The notes beneath the pieces are model-generated. The model saw only the letters and a program-made list of their open reading frames with translations. It was not told the origin of the DNA and did no database searches. Below, one piece after another: positions 55,303-64,000 of a DNA stretch of 64,000 bases. The first letter of the stretch is position 1. Each line of letters starts with the position of its first letter. Made by a program: the position numbers and the translations under genes. Source of the DNA: Tanticharoenia sakaeratensis NBRC 103193 (GTDB lineage: Bacteria > Pseudomonadota > Alphaproteobacteria > Acetobacterales > Acetobacteraceae); contig NZ_BALE01000038.1 of NCBI RefSeq assembly GCF_000963885.1, forward strand, positions 62,001-126,000, given 5' to 3'.

Positions 55303-57393
55303 ATGCGTGACGATCACAATGATTTCGGCCGCGACGACCGAAACGCGAGCGGCACGGCACGCGGGAACAGTGCGATCGTCTCTCGTCTGGCAGGCGCCGT
55401 ATTCGGTCGCCTGACCGGACGGAACCGCGCGCCCAAAGGCCAACGCGCGTCGCTCGACCAGATGCATGCGCGCCTGCTCGGTGTCGGCGCGGGCTTCATC
55501 GCCCTGTTCAGCGCTATCGCGCTGAAGCTCAGCTTTGCCACCGTGTGGATGCCGATGGAGCCGGAAAAGCGGCAGATCGCGCCGCAGGTGCCGACCATTC
55601 CGAAGAGCGATCCCAAGGGCGAGGCGTCCAACGATCTGGTGCTCCCCCAGGTCCATCGCGCGACCATTACAGACCGCAACGGACAGGCGCTGGCGATCTC
55701 CCTGCCGGTGGCGCAGGTCTATGCCAACCCGCAGGAGCTGATCGATCCGAAGGATGCGGCGGAAAAGCTGCGCTCGGTTCTGCCCCAGCTCAATGAAGAA
55801 GACACGATCCGTCGTCTCTCGGAAAAACGCCAGTTCGTCTATCTCGCGCGTGACATCTCGCCTGTTCAGGAAATCTCGATCAACAATCTGGGCATTCCCG
55901 GCATCTATTTCGAACCCGGCGAGCGCCGTCACTATCCGCTCGGCACGACGGCCGCGCAGATCATGGGCAGCGTCGACATCGACGATCATGGCATCGCCGG
56001 CGTGGAGCGCTATTTCGACAAGCGACTGAACACCGACCGCACGCCGCTGCGCCTGTCACTCGATGTGCGCATCCAGGCCGTCGTGCACGACGAACTCGCA
56101 AATGCGATGCAGACGTTCCAGGCGATCGGCGCATGCGCGATCGTCATGGACGTGCGCACCGGCGAGATCGTCGCGATGGTCAGTCTGCCGGACTTCGATG
56201 CGAACGACTTCGCCCACGCGCCGAACGACAGCCGCTTCAATCGGGCCGTGACCGGCATGTACGAGCCGGGATCGACGTTCAAGCTGCAGACAGCCGCCAT
56301 GGCGCTGCAGCTCGGCGTGGCCCATGTCTGGGACCGCTTCTCCTCGATCCCGATCCATATCGGGCGCTTCACGATCTCGGACATGAAGACCGATCATTTC
56401 CCGCCGTGGATCTCGCTGCCGTATGTCATGGCGCATTCGTCGAACCCGGCCGCAGCGCACATCGCACTCGATGTCGGTGCGGAACGCCAGCGGGAATGGC
56501 TCCACAGCATGGGCTTCCTCGACCGCGTGCCTGTGGAACTTCCGGAAGCCAGCCGTCCTCTGGTGCCTTCCGCGCGCAACTGGGGCATTTCGACCGTCAT
56601 GACGGTCGGCTTCGGCCACGGTGTCGCCGAACCGCCGCTTTCGATCGTACGCGGAACGGCCGCGACCGTGAACGGCGGCATTCTTGTCCGCCCCACCCTT
56701 CTGGCCCGCGACGACGCGAACACGGCCGATACGACCGACCAGAACGGTCCGCTTGCACCGCGTCCGGTCTTGTACGATCCGGCACATGACAATGTGGGGC
56801 CGGACAGCAACGCAAATGCAGACGCCAGCGCCGACGTGACACCGCAGGGACCGCGGGTCCTGTCCGAGCAGACCTCGAACACGCTGCGCAAGATCCTGCG
56901 CCTCGTGGTGACCCAGGGCATCGGCAAGAATGCCGAAAGTCCAGGATATTTCGTGGGCGGCAAGACCGGAACGGCTGAAAAGGTCGGCCCGCATGGCGGC
57001 TACCTCAAGCACGTCAACATCGGCGCCTTCACTGGCGTATTCCCGATGAACGATCCGCATTACGCGGTCTATGTCATGCTGGACTCACCGCATCCGACGG
57101 CGCAGACGCATGGCTGGACGACGGCTTCGTGGAACGCGGCACCCACGGTCTCCAAGATCATTTCCCGGATCGGGCCGATGCTGAACATGTTCCCTGATAC
57201 GGCGAACGCCGCGAAGATCGATGCCGAACTCGCGATTCCCATGGATCCCGGCGTGCCGTCAGGTTATCGCGCGCTCGGCCCCGGCAATGATCCCGGCGAT
57301 CCACGCAACGCGCCTCATGCTCCCACCCGTCGCGAAGTCGCCTACCGCACTCACGAACATGACGTGACCCGTACGGTCAGCAGCGACGATTGA
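55303..57393 (+). CDS. ftsI: Penicillin-binding protein 3 (FtsI), septal transpeptidase
   Basis: The 696-residue enzyme has a long cytoplasmic N-terminus (about 55 residues), one membrane helix (LLGVGAGFIALFSAIALKL), a pedestal domain and the transpeptidase domain. Motifs: GSTFK (Ser324, Lys327), SSN (379-381) and KTGT (Lys554). It cross-links septal peptidoglycan with FtsW. A stretch rich in Asn/Asp/Ala (DSNANADASADVTPQG) lies between the second and third motifs. The murE frame begins right at its stop. Confidence 0.95.
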   Translation: MRDDHNDFGRDDRNASGTARGNSAIVSRLAGAVFGRLTGRNRAPKGQRASLDQMHARLLGVGAGFIALFSAIALKLSFATVWMPMEPEKRQIAPQVPTIPKSDPKGEASNDLVLPQVHRATITDRNGQALAISLPVAQVYANPQELIDPKDAAEKLRSVLPQLNEEDTIRRLSEKRQFVYLARDISPVQEISINNLGIPGIYFEPGERRHYPLGTTAAQIMGSVDIDDHGIAGVERYFDKRLNTDRTPLRLSLDVRIQAVVHDELANAMQTFQAIGACAIVMDVRTGEIVAMVSLPDFDANDFAHAPNDSRFNRAVTGMYEPGSTFKLQTAAMALQLGVAHVWDRFSSIPIHIGRFTISDMKTDHFPPWISLPYVMAHSSNPAAAHIALDVGAERQREWLHSMGFLDRVPVELPEASRPLVPSARNWGISTVMTVGFGHGVAEPPLSIVRGTAATVNGGILVRPTLLARDDANTADTTDQNGPLAPRPVLYDPAHDNVGPDSNANADASADVTPQGPRVLSEQTSNTLRKILRLVVTQGIGKNAESPGYFVGGKTGTAEKVGPHGGYLKHVNIGAFTGVFPMNDPHYAVYVMLDSPHPTAQTHGWTTASWNAAPTVSKIISRIGPMLNMFPDTANAAKIDAELAIPMDPGVPSGYRALGPGNDPGDPRNAPHAPTRREVAYRTHEHDVTRTVSSDD

Positions 57394-57401
57394 GCTCTCG
57401 T

Positions 57402-58850
57402 ATGAACCTTCCCGATCTTCTGCGCGCGGGTGACATCAGCGCGCCGGACGTGCCTTCGATAAACGTCACGTCTGTCACCGCAGACAGTCGTCGTGCCTGC
57501 CCGGGTGCCGTGTTCGTCGCGATCGGCGGCACGCGTCAGAATGGCGCCGCCTTCATTGACGATGCCTGTTCGAAGGGGGCAATCGCCGTCGTGGCCGATG
57601 CCCCGGTCCCGGCACCTGTTCCTGTATTCACGTGTGCCAATCCGCGTCGCGCGCTGGCGCTGATGGCGGCATATATCGCCGGGCCGATGCCTGACCGGCT
57701 GGCAGCCGTGACCGGGACGAACGGCAAGACGAGCACGGCCGATTTCATCCGTCAGATCTGGCAACTGCAAGGCATCCGTGCGGCGAGCATCGGAACGCTC
57801 GGTCTGATCGGTGCGCCTGAGGGCGTGCCCGCGCCGCCACCCCTGACCACGCCCGATCCCGTTGCCCTGTCGGAGACGCTCGCGGTCCTGTCCCGTGTCG
57901 GCGTCGAAGGTGTCGCGCTCGAAGCGTCATCGCACGGGCTCGCGCAGGACAGGCTGGACGGTCTGTGTCCGACCGTCGCCGGTTTTTCGAACCTGACCCG
58001 CGATCATCTCGATTATCACGGCACCATGGATGCCTATCGGGATGCAAAGCTGCGCCTGTTTTCGGACATCCTGCCGCGCGGTGCCGTGGCCGCCATCAAT
58101 GCGGACATGGATCCGGAAACGGTTTCGGCGGTGCGCGCCATCGCGCAGGCGCGCGGTCATCATCTCCGCACTGTCGGGCATGCGGGCGAGACGTTGCGGC
58201 TGGTCGCGGCGACACCGCGCCCGCATGGCCAGATCCTCGATATCGAGGCGAATGGCCAGCGCCACGAGGTCGAGATCCCGCTGCCCGGGCGTTTTCAGGC
58301 GGACAACGTACTCCTTGCGGCAGCCATGGCCGCCGCCCGCGACAAAGAATTCGCGCTCGACCTGCTGCCGTGTCTGCAAGGGGTCCGGGGCCGGATGGAG
58401 CTTGCCGCGACGCTGCCGAACGGCGCTGCGGCGTATGTCGATTATGCCCACACGCCTGATGCCCTCGAGCGCTTGTTGTCGAGCCTGCGCCCGCATGCGC
58501 GCGGCCGCCTGGTCGTGGTCTTCGGGGCCGGAGGCGATCGCGACCGTGGCAAGCGTCCCGTCATGGGCGATGTCGCTGCCCGTCACGCCGATCTGGCGAT
58601 TGTGACGGACGACAATCCGCGCACCGAACGGCCCGAGGCTATCCGGGCCGAAATCATGGCCGCCTGTCCGGGTGCGCGGGAAATCGGCGACCGGGAAGCG
58701 GCCATCGCCGCAGGTCTCGAAAAGCTGTCGGGCGGTGACGTGCTGGTCGTGGCCGGCAAGGGCCACGAACCCGGCCAAATCGTAGGGACTGAAGTCTTGC
58801 CTTTTGACGATCGCGCGGTCATCCGCAGGCGTGCTGGGATTGCAGCATGA
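57402..58850 (+). CDS. murE: UDP-MurNAc-tripeptide synthetase (meso-DAP ligase)
   Basis: The 482-residue Mur ligase has ATP site TGTNGKT (104-110), VALEASSHGL, and the acceptor motif DNPR (404-407), which selects meso-diaminopimelate. It adds the third residue of the peptide stem. I use ATG 57402; TTG 57390, overlapping the ftsI stop, is also in frame and would add four residues. It overlaps murF by ATGA. Confidence 0.96.
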   Translation: MNLPDLLRAGDISAPDVPSINVTSVTADSRRACPGAVFVAIGGTRQNGAAFIDDACSKGAIAVVADAPVPAPVPVFTCANPRRALALMAAYIAGPMPDRLAAVTGTNGKTSTADFIRQIWQLQGIRAASIGTLGLIGAPEGVPAPPPLTTPDPVALSETLAVLSRVGVEGVALEASSHGLAQDRLDGLCPTVAGFSNLTRDHLDYHGTMDAYRDAKLRLFSDILPRGAVAAINADMDPETVSAVRAIAQARGHHLRTVGHAGETLRLVAATPRPHGQILDIEANGQRHEVEIPLPGRFQADNVLLAAAMAAARDKEFALDLLPCLQGVRGRMELAATLPNGAAAYVDYAHTPDALERLLSSLRPHARGRLVVVFGAGGDRDRGKRPVMGDVAARHADLAIVTDDNPRTERPEAIRAEIMAACPGAREIGDREAAIAAGLEKLSGGDVLVVAGKGHEPGQIVGTEVLPFDDRAVIRRRAGIAA

Positions 58851-60208
58851 ACACGCTCTGGACCTCGCACGACCTGCGTGCAGCAACCGGCGGCCGGCTG
58901 GATGCCGATGTATCGGTGACGGGCGTTTCGATCGACACGCGCACGATCATGCCGGGCGATCTCTTCATCGCGCTGGTCGGTGAACGCGACGGGCATGACC
59001 ACGTGGCGGACGCCTTCGCAAAGGGGGCCGCCTGCGCGCTGGTGCATCGGGCGGACATGCGCGATCCGCGCTGTCTGTTGGTCGGCGATACGATGACGGC
59101 GCTCGTCGCTCTCGCCTGCTATGCCCGTGCGCGTTTCTCGGGCCGGGTCGTGGCGGTCACGGGCAGTGTCGGCAAGACGACGACGAAGGACATGCTGGGG
59201 GTGGCGCTCTCGGCATACGGTCCCACACACGCGTCTGTCGCGTCCTACAACAATCACTGGGGCGTGCCGCTGACGCTCGCGCGCCTTCCGGAAGACGCGG
59301 CCTATTGCATCAGCGAAATCGGCATGAACCACGCAGGCGAAATCGCGCCGTTGGCGACACTCGTCCGGCCTGACGTCGCCGTCATCACAACGGTGGGATC
59401 GAGCCATATCGGCAACATGGGCAGCATCGGCGCAATCGCGGCCGAAAAGGCAAGTCTGTTCTCCGCACTCGGACCGAACGGCATCGCCATCATCCCCGAT
59501 GATGCGCCCTGCGAGGACATTCTCGCCGCGGCCGCGGCGCATGTGATGCTGGAGCGCGCGGGAACGTCCGACGCCGCGACCAATCGCGCCATCAACGTAT
59601 CGTGTGACGAAACAGGCAGCACGTTCGTATTTGCAGACCCCGATGAGACACTTGCGGTGCGGCTGAACGAGCCGGGCGAACACCTCGTGCGGAACGCGGT
59701 CTCGGCGCTTGCCGTCGTGCATGCACTCGGCCTCGACCCTCACGCCGCCGCCGCGGCACTGGCCGAATGGAGTCCCGGCGCCGGACGTGGCCTGCGGCGG
59801 CCGATCCTCGACGGCACGGCGATCCTCCTGGACGAAAGCTACAACGCCTCCGTGCTGTCTGTCCGTGCGAGCCTGCGGACGCTTGCCCTGCTTCCGGCCA
59901 CACGGCGGATCGCGGTGCTGGGCGACATGCTCGAGATGGGTGATTTCGCGGACGAAGCGCATCGGAGCCTGGCGTCCGATCTCGTTGCTTCGGCCGATCT
60001 GGTTTTCTGCTGCGGGACACAGATGAAAGCGTTGTTCGACTGCCTGCCTGACCGCGTTCGCGCGGGCTATGCTCCTGATTCCGCAGCCCTGGCCCCGATG
60101 GTCAGGGCAACGCTCGCAGCCGGTGACTGCGTCCTGGTCAAAGGCAGCCTCGGCAGCCGCATGGCCCGCGTCGTTGCGGCGCTCGATACGGCAAAGGCTG
60201 CGGCCTGA
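58847..60208 (+). CDS. murF: UDP-MurNAc-pentapeptide synthetase
   Basis: The 453-residue ligase adds D-Ala-D-Ala to the UDP-MurNAc tripeptide. ATP site VTGSVGKTTTKD (from residue 104), GMNHAGEI and LLDESYNAS are typical MurF motifs. It shares one base with mraY (TGATG). Confidence 0.96.
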   Translation: MNTLWTSHDLRAATGGRLDADVSVTGVSIDTRTIMPGDLFIALVGERDGHDHVADAFAKGAACALVHRADMRDPRCLLVGDTMTALVALACYARARFSGRVVAVTGSVGKTTTKDMLGVALSAYGPTHASVASYNNHWGVPLTLARLPEDAAYCISEIGMNHAGEIAPLATLVRPDVAVITTVGSSHIGNMGSIGAIAAEKASLFSALGPNGIAIIPDDAPCEDILAAAAAHVMLERAGTSDAATNRAINVSCDETGSTFVFADPDETLAVRLNEPGEHLVRNAVSALAVVHALGLDPHAAAAALAEWSPGAGRGLRRPILDGTAILLDESYNASVLSVRASLRTLALLPATRRIAVLGDMLEMGDFADEAHRSLASDLVASADLVFCCGTQMKALFDCLPDRVRAGYAPDSAALAPMVRATLAAGDCVLVKGSLGSRMARVVAALDTAKAAA

Positions 60209-61299
60209 TGCTGTATTCGCTGATCGTGGGTCACGGGCTCGCCGCTTCCGGGCCGCTTCACCTTTTTCACTACATCACGTTCCGCGCCGGCTGCGCGTGC
60301 CTGACGGCGATGGTAACCAGCCTTCTGCTGGGCCGCCCGCTGATCGCGGAACTGCGCCGCATCCAGCGTGAGGGACAGCCGATCCGCGCGCTTGGGCCCG
60401 AGCGGCACATCCTAGAGAAGACGGGCACGCCGACGATGGGCGGCGTCCTGATCCTGTTCTCGCTGTTTCTCTCGACCCTGATGTGGACCGATCTCGCCAA
60501 CGGGTTCGTCTGGGCCGTGCTGATGATCACGGGCGTGTTCGGTGCCGTCGGATTTGCGGACGACTACCTCAAGCTCTCGAAACGCAACACGAAGGGGGTC
60601 TCGGCACGCGCGCGCCTCGGCACGGAATTCGTGACCTCGCTGATCGGCGGCTGGTGGATCGAAAGCCTGATGCCCGACGGGCTCGCCAACCACCTGGCGT
60701 TCCCCTTCGCCAAGGATCTGCTGCTTCCCCTGGGCTATGCCTTTCCCATCTTCGCGATGATCGCGATTACCGGGTTCGGCAATGCCGTGAACTTCACGGA
60801 CGGGCTGGACGGGCTGGCGATCGTGCCCGTGGTGATTGCGGCCCTCGTGTTCGCCCTGATTTCCTATCTCGTCGGCAATCATGTCTTTGCCGACTATCTT
60901 GAGCTGCATCCGGTGCCGGGTGCGGGCGAACTGGCCGTGTTCTGCGCGGCCCTGATCGGGGCCGGGCTCGGGTTTCTCTGGTTCAATGCGCCGCCGGCCG
61001 AAGTGTTCATGGGTGACACCGGCTCGCTCTCGCTGGGTGGCGCGCTTGGCGCCGTCTCGGTCGCGGTCAAGCACGAGCTGGTGCTGTGCATCGTAGGCGG
61101 CTTGTTCGTTGCCGAGACGCTGTCCGTCGTGATTCAGGTCTTCTGGTTCAAACGGACCGGGCGACGGGTGTTCCTGATGGCGCCGCTTCACCACCATTTC
61201 GAGAAAAAGGGCTGGCAGGAGCCGAAGATCGTCGTGCGCTTCTGGATCGTCTCGATCGTGCTGGGCCTGTGCGGTCTGGCAACGCTGAAGCTGCGATGA
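60208..61299 (+). CDS. mraY: Phospho-MurNAc-pentapeptide translocase
   Basis: The 363-residue, roughly ten-helix enzyme makes lipid I on undecaprenyl phosphate. Signature motifs are [25 protein letters not shown] and [13 protein letters not shown]. Length and motif order are canonical. Its stop overlaps the murD start by 4 bases. Confidence 0.97.
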   Translation: MLYSLIVGHGLAASGPLHLFHYITFRAGCACLTAMVTSLLLGRPLIAELRRIQREGQPIRALGPERHILEKTGTPTMGGVLILFSLFLSTLMWTDLANGFVWAVLMITGVFGAVGFADDYLKLSKRNTKGVSARARLGTEFVTSLIGGWWIESLMPDGLANHLAFPFAKDLLLPLGYAFPIFAMIAITGFGNAVNFTDGLDGLAIVPVVIAALVFALISYLVGNHVFADYLELHPVPGAGELAVFCAALIGAGLGFLWFNAPPAEVFMGDTGSLSLGGALGAVSVAVKHELVLCIVGGLFVAETLSVVIQVFWFKRTGRRVFLMAPLHHHFEKKGWQEPKIVVRFWIVSIVLGLCGLATLKLR

Positions 61300-62690
61300 G
61301 CGACTTTCCGCCCGATCTGTTTGCCGGCTCCCGGTTCGCGGTACTCGGACTTGGGCGCAACGGCGCGGCTGTCGTCTCGGCCCTGCTCGGCATGGGTGCC
61401 GAGGTTCAGGCGTGGGACGACAAATCGTCAGGATCAGGACTTGCGGCACACCCTCGGCTGATGGTCGAGCCGTTTGATTCCCTGGCCGGGTTCGACGCGC
61501 TGATCCTGTCGCCCGGGATTCCCCATACGCTGCCGACACCTCATCCGGTGGCATTGATGGCGCGAGAACTCGGCATTCCCATCCTGTCGGATGCCGAGCT
61601 CCTTTATCGCGCGGTGCGCGCGGCGGGGTCGAAAGCACGTTTTGCCTCGATCACAGGGACGAACGGCAAATCCACGACCACGGCACTCCTCGCGCATATC
61701 CTGCAGACCGCGGGCCTGCCGGCCGCAGCCGGCGGCAATCTCGGCAACGCAGCGCTATCGCTGCCTCTGCTGCCGGACGACGGCGTGTATGTCATCGAGA
61801 TGTCGTCCTACATGCTCGAGCGTCTCGACCAGTTCCATGCCAGTTGCGCCGTTCTGTTGAACCTGACGCCGGACCATCTGGACCGGCACGGCGACATGGC
61901 GGGCTATGCCCGTGCCAAGGCGCATGTGTTCGACAACATGACGTCGGCTGATCTGGCGCTGTTCGGCACGCCGGGCCCGGAGATGCAAAACGTTGCGGAT
62001 GCAGTCGCCGCGCGCGGCATCCAGCCGGTCTGGCTTCCTGAACCCGTGGACGGGCGGATCGTCGCACGCGGGGCGACACTCGCCGATCTGTCGAATGCGC
62101 CTGCTCTTCCCGGAGCCCACAACGCCCAGAATGTTGCCGCAGCTGCGTTGATGGCCGTCCATTGCGATGCAGCGCCCGATTCGATTGCATCAGGTATCGC
62201 AAGATTCCCGGGGCTTTCGCATCGTCAAAAAGTCGTGGCGCGCCATCGCGGCGTGACATTCATCGACGACAGCAAGGCGACGAATGCCGACGCCGCCGAG
62301 CGGGCACTATCCTGCTACGACCGGATCATCTGGATCGCCGGTGGCATGGCGAAATCGGGCGGCATCGCCCCGCTTGCGACGTATTTCCCGCGTATCGCAC
62401 ATGCCCTGCTGATCGGACGCGATGCACCGATGCTGGCTGAGACCCTTGCGGCGCACGGTGTCGCACACACCGTCGTTGGCACACTGGAAGCTGCTGTGCC
62501 GGAAGCGGACCGCCTTGCACAGGCACTCGATGCGCCGGTTGTCCTGCTGTCACCGGCCTGCGCGAGTTTCGATCAGTTTTCGAGCTTTGAGGAGCGCGGT
62601 TCACGCTTCCTTCATCATGTCGATAATCTTATAGAAACAGACGGTTCCGAAATCTCTCTGGATACCCCAACCCACAAGGCGCCGCCCTGA
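61296..62690 (+). CDS. murD: UDP-MurNAc-L-Ala:D-Glu ligase
   Basis: The 464-residue Mur ligase has TGTNGKST (from residue 120), [25 protein letters not shown] and [12 protein letters not shown]. It adds D-Glu, the second stem residue. ATG 61296 overlaps the mraY stop. It shares one base with ftsW. Confidence 0.96.
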   Translation: MSDFPPDLFAGSRFAVLGLGRNGAAVVSALLGMGAEVQAWDDKSSGSGLAAHPRLMVEPFDSLAGFDALILSPGIPHTLPTPHPVALMARELGIPILSDAELLYRAVRAAGSKARFASITGTNGKSTTTALLAHILQTAGLPAAAGGNLGNAALSLPLLPDDGVYVIEMSSYMLERLDQFHASCAVLLNLTPDHLDRHGDMAGYARAKAHVFDNMTSADLALFGTPGPEMQNVADAVAARGIQPVWLPEPVDGRIVARGATLADLSNAPALPGAHNAQNVAAAALMAVHCDAAPDSIASGIARFPGLSHRQKVVARHRGVTFIDDSKATNADAAERALSCYDRIIWIAGGMAKSGGIAPLATYFPRIAHALLIGRDAPMLAETLAAHGVAHTVVGTLEAAVPEADRLAQALDAPVVLLSPACASFDQFSSFEERGSRFLHHVDNLIETDGSEISLDTPTHKAPP

Positions 62691-63862
62691 TGTCCGCAAG
62701 CTCACGCGTTGATACGTCGAAAGTCGCTCGGTGGTGGCGAAGCGTTGATCGCGTGACGCTGTCGGCGACCGGTGTCCTGATCGCTCTGGGCTATATCCTG
62801 ATGCTGGCGGCGAGCCCCGCCGTCGCTTCGCGCATCGGCGCGTCGCGGGACATGTTCATTCTCAAGCAGGTCATCTTCCTGAGCATCGCGGGCGCGATCG
62901 TGCTGGCCGTCTCCAGCCTGTCGCTGACCGGCGTGCGGCGCCTCGCCCTCATCGGCAGCGTGGTCGCGCTGGCGGCGACCGCACTCACCCTGGTGCACGG
63001 CGTGGAGATCAAGGGCGCGCGGCGCTGGATCGCGCTGCCGCTGATGTCGGTGCAACCGTCCGAGTTCCTCAAGCCCTGCTTCGCGGTCGCGACGGCCTGG
63101 CTGCTGGCCAGGCGGCGAACGCAGCGCTATTTTCCGGGCCTTCTGCTGGCATTCGGAGTGTTTGGCGTCATCCTGATGCTGCTGAAGTCCCAGCCGGACA
63201 TCGGCATGCTGTCGGTCATCACCATGGTGTTCATGACGCAGCTATTCGTCGACGGGCTGCCGCTGTTCTTCGTGGCGGCCGGCGTCGCGGCGATGGGCGG
63301 CGCGTTCATGATGGCCTACATCGTGTTCCCGCACGTCCGCTCACGCGTCGAGCGCTTCCTGCATCCCAATGTCGGCGACCACTACCAGATCGACACGGCG
63401 CTGCGGGCGTTCGGCAATGGCGGCCTGCTGGGCCGCGGTCCCGGCGAAGGCCGCGTAAAGGACCTGCTTCCCGACGCGCATGCGGACTTCGTGTTCGCCG
63501 TGGCCGGAGAGGAATTCGGCCTGCTCGTCTGCCTCGGCATCGTCTGCGTCTTCCTGGTGATCGTGTTGCGCACGCTTTTGAAGCTGATGCGCGAGGACGA
63601 TCCGTTCGTGATCGTCGGCGCGTCCGGACTGGTCACGGGCTTCGGCCTGCAGGCCTTCGTCAACATGGGCTCGACCCTTCACCTGATTCCGACGAAAGGC
63701 ATGACGTTGCCGCTCATTTCCTATGGTGGCTCCTCGGCGATGTCGATTGCGCTGACGATCGGCATGGTGCTCGCGCTGACACGCAAGCGCGTGGGCAGCA
63801 ACGCGATGCAGGAGCGTTACCAGCCGGCGGGCGACGCCCTCTACCGCAGGCGCGCGGCATGA
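62690..63862 (+). CDS. ftsW: Septal peptidoglycan glycosyltransferase FtsW
   Basis: The 390-residue SEDS-family protein has about ten membrane helices. It has conserved QPDIGMLSVI, the large periplasmic loop with RVERFLHPNVGDHYQIDTAL, GLLGRGPGEG and TLPLISYGGSS. It polymerises lipid II with FtsI during division. Its stop overlaps the murG start. Confidence 0.96.
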   Translation: MSASSRVDTSKVARWWRSVDRVTLSATGVLIALGYILMLAASPAVASRIGASRDMFILKQVIFLSIAGAIVLAVSSLSLTGVRRLALIGSVVALAATALTLVHGVEIKGARRWIALPLMSVQPSEFLKPCFAVATAWLLARRRTQRYFPGLLLAFGVFGVILMLLKSQPDIGMLSVITMVFMTQLFVDGLPLFFVAAGVAAMGGAFMMAYIVFPHVRSRVERFLHPNVGDHYQIDTALRAFGNGGLLGRGPGEGRVKDLLPDAHADFVFAVAGEEFGLLVCLGIVCVFLVIVLRTLLKLMREDDPFVIVGASGLVTGFGLQAFVNMGSTLHLIPTKGMTLPLISYGGSSAMSIALTIGMVLALTRKRVGSNAMQERYQPAGDALYRRRAA

Positions 63863-64000
63863 GCGCGCCTATCGCGATTGCGGCCGGCGGCACCGGCGGC
63901 CATTTCTTCCCCGCCGAGGCGCTGGGCACGGAACTGGCCGCGCGTGGGCATGACCTTGTGCTGATGACGGATCGGCGTCACGGCAAGCGCGAGACCAGGT
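63859..64000 (+). CDS. murG: UDP-GlcNAc:lipid I transferase MurG, 5' part only
   Basis: Only the first 47 codons lie in the window. The N-terminus IAIAAGGTGGHFFPAEALG contains the glycine-rich GGTGGH loop diagnostic of MurG. ATG 63859 overlaps the ftsW stop. It converts lipid I to lipid II. The gene runs past the window end. Confidence 0.95.
   Translation, partial: MSAPIAIAAGGTGGHFFPAEALGTELAARGHDLVLMTDRRHGKRETR

Overview
The window is GC-rich chromosomal DNA from an alphaproteobacterium, most likely an acetic acid bacterium (Acetobacteraceae). The evidence is a periplasmic molybdopterin/2Fe-2S/tri-haem cytochrome c dehydrogenase of the membrane-bound aldehyde dehydrogenase type, MucR- and GapR-family proteins, COQ9, and several gene orders typical of the class (rpmF-plsX-fabH-ihfA-merR; rplU-rpmA-obgE-proB; the mraZ to murG cell-wall cluster). 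Genus cannot be fixed from the sequence alone. Nearly all of it is housekeeping chromosome. I see no CRISPR array, prophage, integrase or intact insertion sequence.

Layout. 1-4.6 kb: the end of a HAD phosphatase, then a three-gene oxidoreductase operon on the minus strand. 4.9-9.6 kb: fusA, rpmB and an Atm1-type ABC exporter. 9.7-12.3 kb: a plus-strand run of a Nudix hydrolase, a DUF3574 lipoprotein and an AI-2E-family permease, then tRNA-Pro(GGG). 12.4-16.5 kb: merR, ihfA, fabH, plsX, rpmF and DUF177 (minus), facing bamE. 17.2-20.9 kb: a minus-strand operon def-COQ9-marR-ompR-envZ in which every junction is a 4-base ATGA overlap. 21-31 kb: rpsU with a structured leader, a prolyl oligopeptidase, motAB, a lipid-linked sugar transferase pair with an Lrp regulator, trxB and a LysR regulator. 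30.8-31.7 kb holds decayed or uncertain coding sequence. 31.7-40 kb: ihfB, sppA, mucR, a UdgX-type uracil-DNA glycosylase, a FUSC transporter, guanine deaminase and an AhpD-like protein. 39.5-43 kb: a TonB receptor/glycerophosphodiesterase pair. 43.1-44.2 kb: an ImmA/IrrE-like metallopeptidase with a two-helix membrane protein, beside tRNA-Ser(CGA). 44.4-51 kb: rplU-rpmA-obgE-proB, gapR and zwf. 52.1-64 kb: an alpha/beta hydrolase, rnpB and the division/cell-wall cluster mraZ-rsmH-ftsL-ftsI-murE-murF-mraY-murD-ftsW-murG, which runs out of the window.

Functionally the largest unit is the cell-wall cluster. Its promoter overlaps four TGGGN repeats at exact 10-base spacing, the expected operator for its own first product, MraZ. 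Both IHF subunits are encoded here about 18 kb apart. The periplasmic dehydrogenase would pass electrons from its Mo and Fe-S centres through a membrane-anchored tri-haem cytochrome to the respiratory chain.

The items most worth a second look are the ImmA-like peptidase/membrane-protein pair with its own near-consensus promoter, the double hairpin in the rpsU leader, the 11-base inverted repeat that flanks tRNA-Pro exactly, the def-to-envZ coupled operon, and the UdgX protein with a shortened N-terminal domain. None of these is proven to be a new system.
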